Assembly (NCBI GenBank): GCA_900312665.1
Contig: ONZQ02000007.1
Location: 451,156-515,155, forward strand
Source of the DNA: Cephalotrichum gorgonifer
Lineage: Eukaryota > Ascomycota > Sordariomycetes > Microascales > Microascaceae
Direction of reading: 5' to 3'
Length of the DNA stretch: 64,000 bases
The position numbers and the translations under genes are program-made. Of the stretch, positions 34,498-45,160 are shown piece by piece. Under the pieces are notes generated by a model. That model ran no database searches and was not told the DNA's origin. It was given only the letters and a program-made list of their open reading frames with translations. How positions within the stretch are numbered: the first letter of the stretch is position 1; every line of letters starts with the position of its first letter.

Positions 34498-37400
34498 TCA
34501 TAGCTCCCACTCCTTGGGGTCGTCGTCCTTGCCCGTGAAAGGCTCGTCTATCCTCTTGATGGCGAAGTCGCTGCAAAGGATACTGCATGTGTAACTACGT
34601 TAGCCAACCAAGTCCGCAAGCACTCATGAAAAACGGGGTATGCATGCGCAAATTTGAAGGGTTGTACAGTTAAAGGGGAGATAGTTGGGGGGGGGGCATA
34701 CCACGCCGATGCAACCAACGCGTCCAGCTCCGCAATCATCGCCTCCCTCTTGGCCCCCGTGACGAGCCCCTTCCCTATCTTGACCTGCAGCTCCCGTATC
34801 CTGGCGCCCCTCGCGGCCCCCTGCTGCTCCAGGACCTTCCTCGCCAGGCAGTCCGAGTGGAAGCTGTGCTGGCAGGGGAACACGAAGAACTGGCGGCTCA
34901 GCAGCGGCATGCCGCACTCGTAGCACCGCTCCCCCGGCTCTACGATGGCGTACCGGTGGTCCAGCGCCGAGATGTCGAGCCGGATGTTGGCGGCCGTCTG
35001 CTCCGACTCGTCCATCTCGTGGCGCAGCCCGTCGATGCTCCGCCCGTAGTCCTCGAGCGCCGCGCAGATCTCCTCCTTGAAGTCGTCTATGACGACGAAG
35101 TCCGGGAAGAAGGGGATGAGGTCCTCGATCTTCAGCAGGTCGCACCGCTTCAGGAAGTCGATGGCGCCCTTGATGCTGTCGGACTGAGAGATGACCCTCC
35201 GCGCCACGGCGAGCCAGAGCTTCTTCCGGAGCGGCGGGTTCGACATCGGCCGGTCGGCGATGACGGCTGCGAGCTCCACTTCGCCGTGGGAGAGCGCGAG
35301 GTCGACGGCCTGGGGGTACTGGCCCATGCTGGTGTAGATGTGCACACACGAGAGCGTGCGGTGGTGCTCAATGCACAGGCGGAGCGCGAAGTCCGGGTCG
35401 AAGTTGGGCTCGTCGCCTTGCGACTCGAGGTACGTCATCAGCCCGGACTCGTCCTTGGACGGATGCGACGCGTAGATGGAGATGAGAGTGTTGTGGACCG
35501 CCGCGTCTTTGGACTTTAGCTGGTTGACGACGTATTGCAGGTAGCGGATGGCCTGGTTCTGCGAGGCCGGGCCCTTAAAGATGCGGTTGTACTCGAGGAG
35601 GGCGGGTATCAGGTTCCGGGGCTTCAGGTCTGCGTGGCGCATCAGCACCTCGACCAGCTCTGTCGCCACGCGCGTCATGAGCACGCCGCTGTACTGGTAG
35701 AACACGTTGGGGTCCTTCTGCTTCTTGAGAACGTTGAGGGCCTCGGCCCACCGCTCCCGCTGCACCCAGTATGACAGCACGTAGTTGTAGTCGTCGACCG
35801 AATTCGCAAAGTAGAGGAGCTCCTCCTCGCGGCCGTGGCTGGAGATAATGTCATACACAGTCTTGCGGTCCAGGTCGTCCTTATACCGGTTTATGAACTC
35901 CTGGTACTCCTTCCTGACCGACTTTAGGAGCTCGCGGGACTGCGCCGGGTTGAGGTCCTCGGCCAACTCCGCCTCCGTCATGATGGTGTCATCGAGCGAA
36001 TTCAGCTTCGCCATGAACACCTCCACGAGCCAGCTGGCCACCATCATCCGCTGCATGATGGCCGTCCGCTTCGATAGCGCTAGCTTAGATAGCAGGTATT
36101 TCCGCAGAGCGTCCGGCTGGTTGTTGTCGATCAACGACAGCGCGACGTACTCGAAGGGCTTATTACTCCGGCCGTACACCGCCGCAGCCTCGAGGAAGTT
36201 TCCCCTCTCCACGAGGTGGTCGCCGTACGCCGACGCCACTGTCTCTCTCTGCGTCTGCGTCCGCGCGTACTGCAGCGCGGTGTCGAACTGCTGCATCCGT
36301 AGCATGATTTGCCAGACGTTACGGTCCTCGTCGCGGACGACGATCTCGAAGATCTCCTCGGTCGTGAAGAGCCAGAACGTGTTCTTCTGCGAATCGACAG
36401 AAAAGCCGATGGCCTTCTGCCCGGGTGATAGGATCGTCTGGTCGTAGACGACGTCGCCCGTGAGCCTATCCGCCGCGACTACGCGCCCGCCTACGAGAGC
36501 GATAATATGCCACTGGGTCAGCGCGATGGCGTCGATTGAATCCCCCGACGTTTTCTTCTTCTTCCCCCCCCCGTCCGGAAGAAGTCAGCTGGCTCCGCGG
36601 CAGCAGCTTCGACTCGGCGAATACTTTGTTCCCGAGGGTCGAGTCTGCCGGGGACGCTAGCAGCTTCCCGTGATAGACGCCGTGCGACGACAGCCACGCG
36701 AAGGCCTTCTCGTGCGAAGGGGGCTCTCCTCCGTAGGTATCGGATTCCGGTGGGTCGGGCGACACAACCAGGGACGAAGGGCCAGCGCCCGACGGAGACC
36801 GCAGGAGCTCGTGGACAACGGGCTGCTCGGATTCGAATAGTTTGGTATATATCGACCCCGTGCTATCGGGCGCCGTGCCGACCTTACCCGAGAGATGGAA
36901 GAGTCTATTTGGCGTGGCTACCATGACTCTCCGCGTGTCCGTCTGCCCGTCTAGGTGATCGGCCCAGAGTCCTGTGATTGGTTCATCGGGAAGCTTGAGT
37001 AGGCTCTTCAGATGTTTGACCTCCCTCCTGTAGAACTCGAAGGACGTCTCGATGAAGGTCTCGTAGATGTTTCCGTCCGCGGCGCCGAGTAGGATCTCCC
37101 TCGTCGAGGCGGTCGGTAGGGCCGGGTTCCACGCGACGCTCTCTATCAGAACGCCTCTTAATCTTCCAAGGGGACGTGGTTGCTGTGATTGCGAGTGTAG
37201 GTAGTAGTTTTCCCCGGAGGCGGTGCAGACGAGGAGGTGCGAGGCAGTGGGGTCGAGGAACATGCGGCGGATAACACCCACTTCGGAGGCCTTCTTCGGG
37301 AGGTCGATGTCTGGCAAGGCTATGTTAGTCCGACGAGTCCTGTCTTTCTTTCTCCCTCTGGTGTTTCTCGACGAAGGGTTTTGGGGGGGGGGGGGGGGGT

Positions 37401-37639
37401 TGCTTACCATCGATATCCTCGGGCCTATTCAGGTCGATGCGCAGTATCCTCCCGTTCCCGAGCGCCAAGACGAGCACATTGTTCGCTACCTGTGCGGCGA
37501 CGAAGTCGGCCGCGACTGAGAACTGCAGCTGAACGCTCTCGACAACAAAGATGGGGAGCGCGGCGCCATCCTCGAGCTTCAGGTCCAAGAGGCCGGTTGT
37601 CGCGGCGGCGACGAAGCCATCGGTAGAGTTGAGGGACAT
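34498..37639 (-). CDS. VPS18: Vps18/Pep3, core subunit of HOPS and CORVET tethering complexes (one-base frameshift in this sequence)
   Basis: Three exons on the minus strand: 37639-37408, 37319-34702 and 34582-34498. With one base removed from a nine-base homopolymer the product would be about 977 aa, normal for Vps18. The N-terminal half is a beta-propeller (Pep3/Vps18 family; FLDPTASHLLVCTASGENYY, WLFTTEEIFEIVVRDEDRNV). The C-terminal half is a clathrin-repeat helical solenoid (YGDHLVERGNFLEAAAVYGR, ALNVLKKQKDPNVFYQYSGV). A RING-like finger follows: CYECGMPLLSRQFFVFPCQH-SFHSDC, completed in the last exon by CILCSDFAIKRID. Vps18 scaffolds endosome-vacuole tethering and fusion. The break lies in the C run at 36564-36572 on the plus strand (about residue 327): the frame before it ends in a stop about 100 bases later, and the conserved protein continues in another frame. 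No splice sites explain it. The first intron contains a G17 run. Confidence 0.93.
37383..37399. repeat. G17 homopolymer in VPS18 intron 1
   Basis: Seventeen G on the plus strand (C17 on the transcribed strand) lie ten bases inside the first VPS18 intron, just after the donor GTAAGC. Confidence 0.85.
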
Positions 37640-38660
37640 TATGGTAGCGTCATGCGATCATGGCCGCATTCGCATCCCTTTGTGTCGCGGAGGAAAAGCG
37701 GCGACGGAATTCCTGTGGGTTCGCCGCGGAGGTGGTGTTGGTGTTGTCGTAGTCGGGTGGTGGTGAGCTGCTCTTTTGTTGGTCGAAGTCGAGAGCTTGA
37801 TGTCAGAGGGGAGGTTGGATGGAGATTGGGACTGGTGCTCGGAGCTAGCTGGCCCCACATAAAGTGAGGGCAGGCATCTAGCCTCATTTGGATGGAGCTG
37901 TTCCTGCTGCCTGCAGGTCCGACAATCAAGTTAAGTACTCATATTACAACATATGCAGCTACCTAAAACTTTCCATGTCAAAACCAGGAGGCTGAACCTG
38001 AAATTTACTATATCAATCTTTAATATGATCAGATTTTATCATCCCGGGGCCGCAAATACAGAGACGAGGCGCTCAAAGACTTTATCACCCAACACTATAT
38101 GGTAGCCTAGTCAGCTGGGAGACCGGCGAGATTATCAAGGGATTGATGGGGCAGGAAAGGACTTTTACGCCTGCGAGGTTTGGACCCGAATCTTGAAATT
38201 CATTCAAAAGTGATCCATCGAGCTCCTTTTCCAGCAATCATAGAAACAGACTTATCAGATAATGAATGGGAAGCTTAGAGACCAGTGCTTCACCTGGTTT
38301 ACCCCGAACTAGAGAACGAAGCAAAGAATGCCACTCTTCACTAATAGCAATAGACCCCCCTGTATACCTCCTCCATACTTGAATACCATGCGGAAATTCC
38401 CTTTATACAAGATGCTTCTCAACCTTGAACAGCAGAAGAAAAAAAGAGACACGCAAGATCCGGGATTCACTGATCGAGCGTCTTACGGCTAGCCCTTGAG
38501 CATTTGCGAAGCATGGTCTAGAAAGTCATCGCTTGCCCCCGGTGGAACAGAGGTATTCATCCATTCGTCTTATTCATGCTGGTTGACGAAAGGAAATCCG
38601 GAAGTCCGCCCCACTTATAATCCCGGACTATGTCCCGGTGGCCATTACTCAACCCGCCGG
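37640..38660. other. Spacer: VPS18 promoter and an A/T-rich stretch
   Basis: The first 250 bp are the likely VPS18 promoter and leader. From about 37930 to 38480 the base composition turns A/T-rich compared with neighbours, with many stops in all frames. It could be a decayed repeat, but I recognise no element. Confidence 0.4.
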
Positions 38661-40136
38661 TCACTCTCGAGTGGGGCCGATTATCACTCTATATATTTTG
38701 GCCCGAACCGGCTGATGATGCCTTCCCTGAAGATGAAAAAAATGAGGAATATAGTCTAAGTGGCGCGGGCTTCCTCCATGTGCAAGCAGTACGCTCTCTA
38801 CCGCCTTAGCACCGGACCGGCGGGCCCACTCGATTGCCGTCGTCGCCTCGACATCGAAAACACCCACCGGCGCCACCTCCGCCAGCCGCTTCATCCAGAA
38901 CCCCCACGGAAAACCATCTACGGGCGGATAATAGCCCTCCACGCCATACCAGTCCGGTTTGATATACCAGCGCGGTTCGAGGCTCCTCGCCTTGGTGCCT
39001 AGGGGTGCACCCTTCCGTATGAGCGTGTCCGCCAGCGTAGAGAACCGCGTATCCCCAAGAGGACTCCCTGTAGCAGCGTTTCTCCGTGGTTATTAGCCCT
39101 AGAGAGGGCGGCGGGGGCGTCTTGAGAATTTGAGCGGATGAGGAGGCGCCTGAAGTGATGGAGATCGCACCCGTAGGCGGCATCGTGGAGTGGGGTTTCC
39201 CCCTGGTGGTCCGAGGCCGTTACAGAGGCGCCGTGCTCGAGGAGGAGGTGGATGCCCGTCTCGTGGATGGCGTCCCACTCCTGCTGCTCTATGTCGGTCG
39301 CGATGGGTACTGAGATGCGCTGGAGGGGGGTCCTCCCCCTGTCGTCCCGGGCATTGGGATCAGCACCTGTTCGTGCGAAAATGATCCCGGTTTTTGAGGT
39401 TTAGCCAATTTCAGTCGAGGCGAATGTGAACTCCCCGGGAACAGATTAGTAGTTCCTTACCCTTCGCAAGAACAGCGCGTAAATCGCCAACGACGTTGAC
39501 TGCATCCACAGCATTGTGGATCAGAGGCCTGCCATGCTTCTTGCAAGTATCAGGATCAAACGGCCCAGCCTCAATCAGGCGCTTCACTAAGTGCCCTTGA
39601 TTGGTAAAATCCACACCTTGGTATACTGGAAATCTCTCCTCAGGGGTTATACCCTTAAGTGGACAGCAGCAAAGAGCGCGCGCTGCAGTATATCGGGCGT
39701 ATGGATCTTCGCTATATCGAGGAGCACCGCCGCGGCATGTACGTGCCACGCATCCACAGCGCCCGAGAGAGCTCCCCTCAGAACCCTCTCGCTCCACTCC
39801 AGGCTGTCGAGCCACCCGTCCAGCAGGTTCTCGAGCAGCCCAGTGTGGCCGTAGGTGGCGGCCGCCACCAGGCAACTGTCTATCTGGGGATCATTCTCGT
39901 GCTGAGCGAGCCTATCGGGCGGCAGCGTCGACCACATCAGGTGGGCGACTTCGGCGCGACCTCGGCTGACAGAGACACCCAGTAGCGTGTAGGAGCTGAA
40001 GGCGTCGTGGAACGGGCGGAAGGGGTCCGCGCCCGCCTCGAGTAGCATGCGCACCGCTTCTAGGTTGTCGGATACGATCTCAGTTTATATATTAGCAAAC
40101 GAGAGCCCTCAATACCAATGACACCTTAACGAGCAT
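38661..40136 (-). pseudogene. Ankyrin-repeat protein gene with two frame breaks
   Basis: Read on the minus strand, exons 40136-40125 (MLVK) and 40078 onward join across a 46-nt intron to give LVKIVSDNLEAVRMLLEAGA, then ankyrin-like helices (ILQRALFAAVHL). Near 39640-39665 the reading must shift by one base to continue as KGITPEERFPVYQGVDFTNQ, HLVKRLIEAGPFDPD and LIHNAVDAVNVVGDLRAVLA. A 94-nt intron (39460-39367, GTAAGG...ACAG) then joins exactly in frame to KGADPNARDDRGRTPLQ, HLLLEHGASVTASDHQGET and PLHDAAYG, typical ankyrin repeats. Near 39038-39060 a second one-base shift is needed to reach LADTLIRKGAPLG and EWARRSGAKAVESVLLAHGG, ending at TGA 38661-38663. Ankyrin repeats bind proteins; no other domain is visible. 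The preserved intron argues for recent function. Sequencing errors or a decaying gene both fit. The start is tentative. Confidence 0.6.
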
Positions 40137-41138
40137 AACCGCAGGCACCTGAATGGAAGAGCATATAATACGGATTAGATACGCTTGGGTATCTGGTCAA
40201 CGTAATCATCGTCAAACATAATACTTGTAAGTCGTGGCGCTGGTCGGTGGTTGTGAAGTATAAGTTGGTAAAATCTGGTTGAATCTTGCGGATACACAGT
40301 CCCGGTCTCTGTGTAAGAGGAAGACAGAGATATATACATACATGTAGACTCGACTAGATACATGTGCAAGGGCGTGCAGGATATAGTTTCAATACTACTC
40401 GTATAAGATATTTACATATTTATTTCATTCCAAACTAATTTGGTACAATCAATCCAAGGCTGCCCGCCTGCCTCATCCACTCGGCGGTAACTTAATCCCA
40501 TGTAATGCTCATACAAGCTTGACCCAAAAAGGTGAGCCCGATCCAGGAGATGTTTGCTCTCAACATCCGCCTCTCCGTGCCTGCTCAAGCCAGCCATCCC
40601 CGACGAAGAAGAATACTCGAAGCCCACTCGCCATGAGGCCGAGAAGATGCAGAATACAAGTGCAATATATGCCTCCCCAGCCTATGTATGCATACCCCCC
40701 TTTTCCCTCCTTTAAACCAGTCTGATACCAGTCTGGTAGCGACGGCTGGCTAACCCGTCCCCCTCTCCCCTGTCTAGAAGCTCTTGCCAAGAAAATGGAG
40801 AGAGGGCAAAAGAACGCCCCCCCAAAAAGCAAGCGCTGTCATCCCTATCCAAATATGCAAAGTGTGAAAACAAAAGAAAGAAGTGGAGGACGTAGGGCAA
40901 GCAAAAAAAAGCCGAGGAAACGGGATATAACGGTCGGGGTTCTCCAAGTCCGGGCTGTTGATCCGTCGAATCCGCGTCTCCGTTTCCCATTTCCCCGCTC
41001 CCTCCCGTTCTCTTTTCATCTGTCAATCTTGCGACTATTAGGGATTCATACCCATAGTCAGCACTGTCATGTCCTCCCTCGCCCTCGGGAAAACTCCATT
41101 GAGTCGTCTACAGCAACGGTCGCTTCGTTTCCCCCAGT
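40137..41138. other. Spacer and 3' flank of the methyltransferase gene
   Basis: No gene supported. The stretch from 40150 to 40450 is A/T-rich with stops in all frames; 40600-41130 is probably the 3' flank of the methyltransferase gene. Confidence 0.5.
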
Positions 41139-42736
41139 CTAGGAAGCCTTCTCTGCGGGCTCCCCATTTGACCCGAGCCCTAGCTCCGCCGCTCTTGGTC
41201 CAACCCTCGCTTTCGCCACCCCCTCCGCAATCGACCCAGCCGGCGTGCTCTCCGCCGGCACGCTCGTGTCGCTAGTCATCACGCTCCCCGACGCGGTCTC
41301 AGTCCTGGCGTCCCGGTCCTGCAAGTAGTGCGCGTTGTACTCCTCCCACGCCTCGGGCGACTCCGGCTTCCGCCCTGTGACGACCCGCACCTTGGCCGTC
41401 AGCCCCTTTGCCTTTTCCGGGTCCTTCGCGAACCGCGCGAGGGAATGCGCCGCCTCCTCGCAGCACCTTTTGGCGTGGTCAGGGTCCCAGCCCATGTACT
41501 TCGTCAGCGGGCGCAGGCACAGCGCCTCTAGGCCGTCCACTACGGAGATGAGCCAGATCTTGCCCGCCGACCCCGTCTCGACCGTTATCGGGATCTCGAA
41601 CACCTTGGTCTCGATGTCGACGAACCCGGCCTCGACGAGATAACCCTCCTCCATGTGCTGTATCCCTCTCGGCCTCCCGGCCTTGATGGACGCGAGGTAG
41701 AGGTCCCTCGCGAGCGCGTGGACCGGCGACTCGGGCGGGAACGACGAGAAGAAGGTCCGCCAGTTGTCGCCGTCGTCGAACTCGTGCAGCTCGAGCCACC
41801 CGCCGGGCCTCAGCGACTCGAACGCCTGCTCATATATGAAGCGCCAGTCGCGGAACGCCCCCGTCAGGTTGCGCATGTGCACAAGGTCGATCGAGTCAGG
41901 CTGCCGCAGCCATGGCAGCTCGGCGTCCTCGATCTCGAAGAAGACGTTGTAGGGAGGGCACGTGGACTGGATCGCCGATATGTCGGTCCCGACGACCTCG
42001 CACTTCGGGTACATCTCGCCGATCTGTATCGCCCAGTCGCCCGTGCCCGTGCCGATGTCGAGGATGAGCTTGGGGTCCTCGAGCGCCACCGTCGTCGGGG
42101 CGCCCTTGAACATGTGGAGGTAGACCTGGTGCGACAGGTACATGCGCGTCTGCTCGAGCTCGTCGTTGGGCATGAAGTACGTGCCGCAGTACCTCCGGCC
42201 GTTCTCCTCGTTGTAGTCTAGGTACTGTTCCATTAATGACCTCGTCGAGGCGGCCCTGCGAAACGGAAAAGAAACCCGTGTTAGACAGAAGTGGTGGGCG
42301 CGAAAAAATGATTTTGAGAAGGGGGAGGGGGAGATTTTCCCTCCTCGGCGCGGGGACCAACTCACATATCTATGCTCCCCTCCTCCATAACGCTATCCCC
42401 CATGACCTTGAAGGTCGGCCGCGTCTCTAGAAACCGCCTCGGGAGCCGCGAAGGCGCATATATCGACGCCGAGCTGGCGCCATTCTGCCCCTCGCTTGGC
42501 GACGACTCCTGCATCATGTCGGCCTCACCCTCTGAAGCATCATCGTCCGTCGCCTCCGTCCGCCCCTCCCGGCTCTCTTCCGCTATCTCGGACCCCGCTC
42601 CGGGCGCATACCGCCGGTCGTCGTCGCTGTCGTCTGCCACATCCATTGGCGCCGCGGTGACGTCCACGTCTCCTTCGGGGTCCGGCACGGATATAACAGA
42701 GGCGCGCTTTAACCGCTTCGCGTGTCGTTCCCCCAT
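41139..42736 (-). CDS. LaeA-like SAM-dependent methyltransferase
   Basis: Two exons on the minus strand, 42736-42366 and 42255-41139, give 495 aa. The first 130 residues are acidic and disordered after a basic start (MGERHAKRLKRASV). The catalytic domain has a Rossmann SAM-binding fold: motif I LDIGTGTGDWAIQIGEMYP, the acidic second strand VVGTDISAIQ, DAELPWLRQPDSIDLVHMRN and the post-II strand LRPGGWLELHEFD. YMGWDPDHAKRCCEEAAHSL follows, and the tail is Ser/Ala/Glu-rich. The order and spacing are those of the fungal LaeA/Llm/UMTA group, some members of which act in the nucleus on secondary metabolism and development; their substrates are mostly unproven. Residues 1-20 could serve as a nuclear signal. 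The 110-nt intron uses donor GTGAGT and acceptor GCAG. No metabolite cluster is visible beside it, so a specific role is not claimed. Confidence 0.88.
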
Positions 42737-45160
42737 AGCCGCTGGCTTCCCTTTTCTACCTCCCTTCCAAAGCGTCCTATGGCGCCTGTATTGCTGCGAG
42801 GGCTCAGGTATTCTCGACTGTTCGACTCATTGCAGGTGTGGGGTTTGTGGAGTGGGTGGGTTTTGGTCGGGCGGCTCCAGTCGCTATTCAGAAGGGTTAA
42901 AATGGCCAAAGGAAAGGATCAGCAAGATGTGCCAGTGCTAGTAGTCGCGTGCAGGATGCGGCAGCCCCCTGGTCCCTGCAAGATTTGCGACGGGCTCGAT
43001 TGGCAGGTCGCGAGGGAGAGCCTGTGGGTAGCAATCGGCGATCGTCGTGCGATTAGTGGGGGGAGCTTAGGAGTGGAAATTGCTTTTTGTTCTTTTGGGG
43101 GGGAGAGAGTGTGCGAGTGAGAGGAAGAAGGGAGAGACGAAAGGGAGAGGTAATCCAGGTGCAAGCAATAGCTAGTACGAATGCATACCCCGTGGCAGCC
43201 GAAAAGCTCAGGGATGATTTGCCCCCCTGCCGTTGCTTTGGAAAAGGGGACCAAAAGCAGCTACACTATTACTCTAATATCGTCCGATTCCGCTCCGCTG
43301 CGAGAGAGTGGACTTCCGCCCGTGCCGCCCCCAGCCACAAGCGCGGGTCCGTCGCTGGCCCGCGCTCTTTTTAAGATTATGGAGAGGGCCGACTTCGCCC
43401 CAGTTCCCTACTCACAGGCCAAGGCGTCCTAAACAATAGCACAGAGAGTGTGCCGTATTGTCCCGTATGTGGCTTAGTCTGAGAGTATTCCAGGGAGGAT
43501 CCCTGGAGGCCTTAATGGTGGGTCGAGGAGCGCGGGTTATCCACAAGGGCGGGAGGGCTCGGCACGCGGCCGAGCCGATGGAGTCGTACGGAGTACTGGA
43601 CCGCGATATAACATTAATATGTCCTGAAGTCTATGGTAGATCCTTGTTCAAAGGAGCTATACAGTTCGAGTACCTACCTGAAGGGCGACGTGGCGAATTT
43701 TCCCGGTATCGGCCATCTACTACGGGTTGCACCGGAGGTTCCGATCCCACGGTATGGAGAGCTCTTGGAATGGGGAATATTGGTTGTCACGGTTGATATT
43801 AAACCCTATCAACATCCAGACTAGTCCGTGCAAGTGTAAGTGTGTGCGAGGACGGGGCGGGAAACCAAATCGGTATTAGTGACTCCGCTTTGAAGCGCCC
43901 GTCCCCCGGCTCATTTATCTAGGCGGTTCTGCGTTCAGATAATGTGCCCTTGTTCATTGCTTGATTGCCACGGAGCAATTGTACAAGAACGGAGCATGTC
44001 CGCGTGGGCCGAGGAATTGAAAGGGGCGGGCAAATAGTGCTTATTCCGCGAGAGAAGAATGCGTGGTGCAGGACAGGATAGTCGGCTCTTCACCTCCTCT
44101 TGGTCCTCGACTCAGTAGTCGCAGAGGCTTCTCCCGAGACTCTGGCACCCACACCGAACCTACATGTATTAGTTCACCCTTATTGGAAGGAAGTGCATGT
44201 AAGTACATGTTACCCCGTACTCTGCCGCCCAGGAAACAAACTTTTGCTAGGCTGTCCCGACCCCGCGGCCCCGTCATTCGCTTGCGAGGGTAGTACGCGC
44301 CCTGGAAAGGCAAAAAAAAAAAAGTGTACGGAGTACGCAGTACCTGCCTAGCCATCCCCTCCGCCAAGAAAAATAGGAAGCCCCATTTTTAGTTTCCGAG
44401 AGCTTCTAGACAAATAGTACTCCGTAGAATAGAGAACATGGCCCCGCCCTCCTGACCTCACAGAAGCCGGAAAATAGCAGACACCGATGAGCAAGGGATA
44501 AAAATAATACCCTGCCCTTCCAGTCGCGCCAACACGAGACGCCACCAAACTTCGTCTCCACCAACCACCAGAGCGAGCGAGAGCCAAGTCTTGCCCTGCG
44601 CAATCAGATGGTGCTTGAATGTCCTCTCCGCTATCCCATTAGCACCTCCACATAGATATCTCGATGCCATGCTCGCCACCTTAGGAGATCATCCGGACTT
44701 TCTCACGGTGGCGGAGCGAGGTGGCCACACTCCACAAATCTGGAAAGTCATTGTCACAACCAAGGTTCTGCTATTACAAGCTACCCTCATGTCTAATGGA
44801 CCGAGGTCTGGAACGACTATTGGCACCTGGTATATCGGATATCAGCCACCGCCCGGTGCCTCTCGCTTGCCCCAAACCCGATCACTCGCCTCCCAACCAT
44901 CCATAGCCCGTCTAGCTCTAGAGAGGATGCATCCGATGCATCGCCTAGACGTTCTCCCACTTCATTCACTACCCCGTCCTCCCTTTCCTCCTTCCCGAAT
45001 ATACCCGTTGTAATACACGCTAGTGCAGAGGACAAAGAGGGATCCAAATCACCCGTTTAGTCCAACATTCAGGCAGTGTATGCTGGGCCCAGATTGCTAA
45101 TACCAAATTAGAATCATCAGACAGATGTTCCCCAGCTCACCACCAACACAATCCCCCCCT
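42737..45160. other. 2.4-kb spacer
   Basis: No gene supported. It includes the methyltransferase promoter (about 42737-43100) and TAC-motif copies at 43585-43597 (GTACGGAGTAC), 44326-44343 and 44418-44428. Short open frames lack family features. Confidence 0.5.
44326..44343. repeat. GTACGGAGTAC palindrome-type motif
   Basis: GTACGGAGTAC followed by GCAGTAC. This three-base-centre variant of the dispersed motif also occurs at 43587-43597 and 47440-47450. Confidence 0.7.

Noticed and set aside
37930..38480. A/T-rich stretch suspected to be a decayed transposon
   Set aside because: No terminal repeats, target-site duplication or transposase or reverse-transcriptase remnant could be read, so it is reported only as a compositional change.
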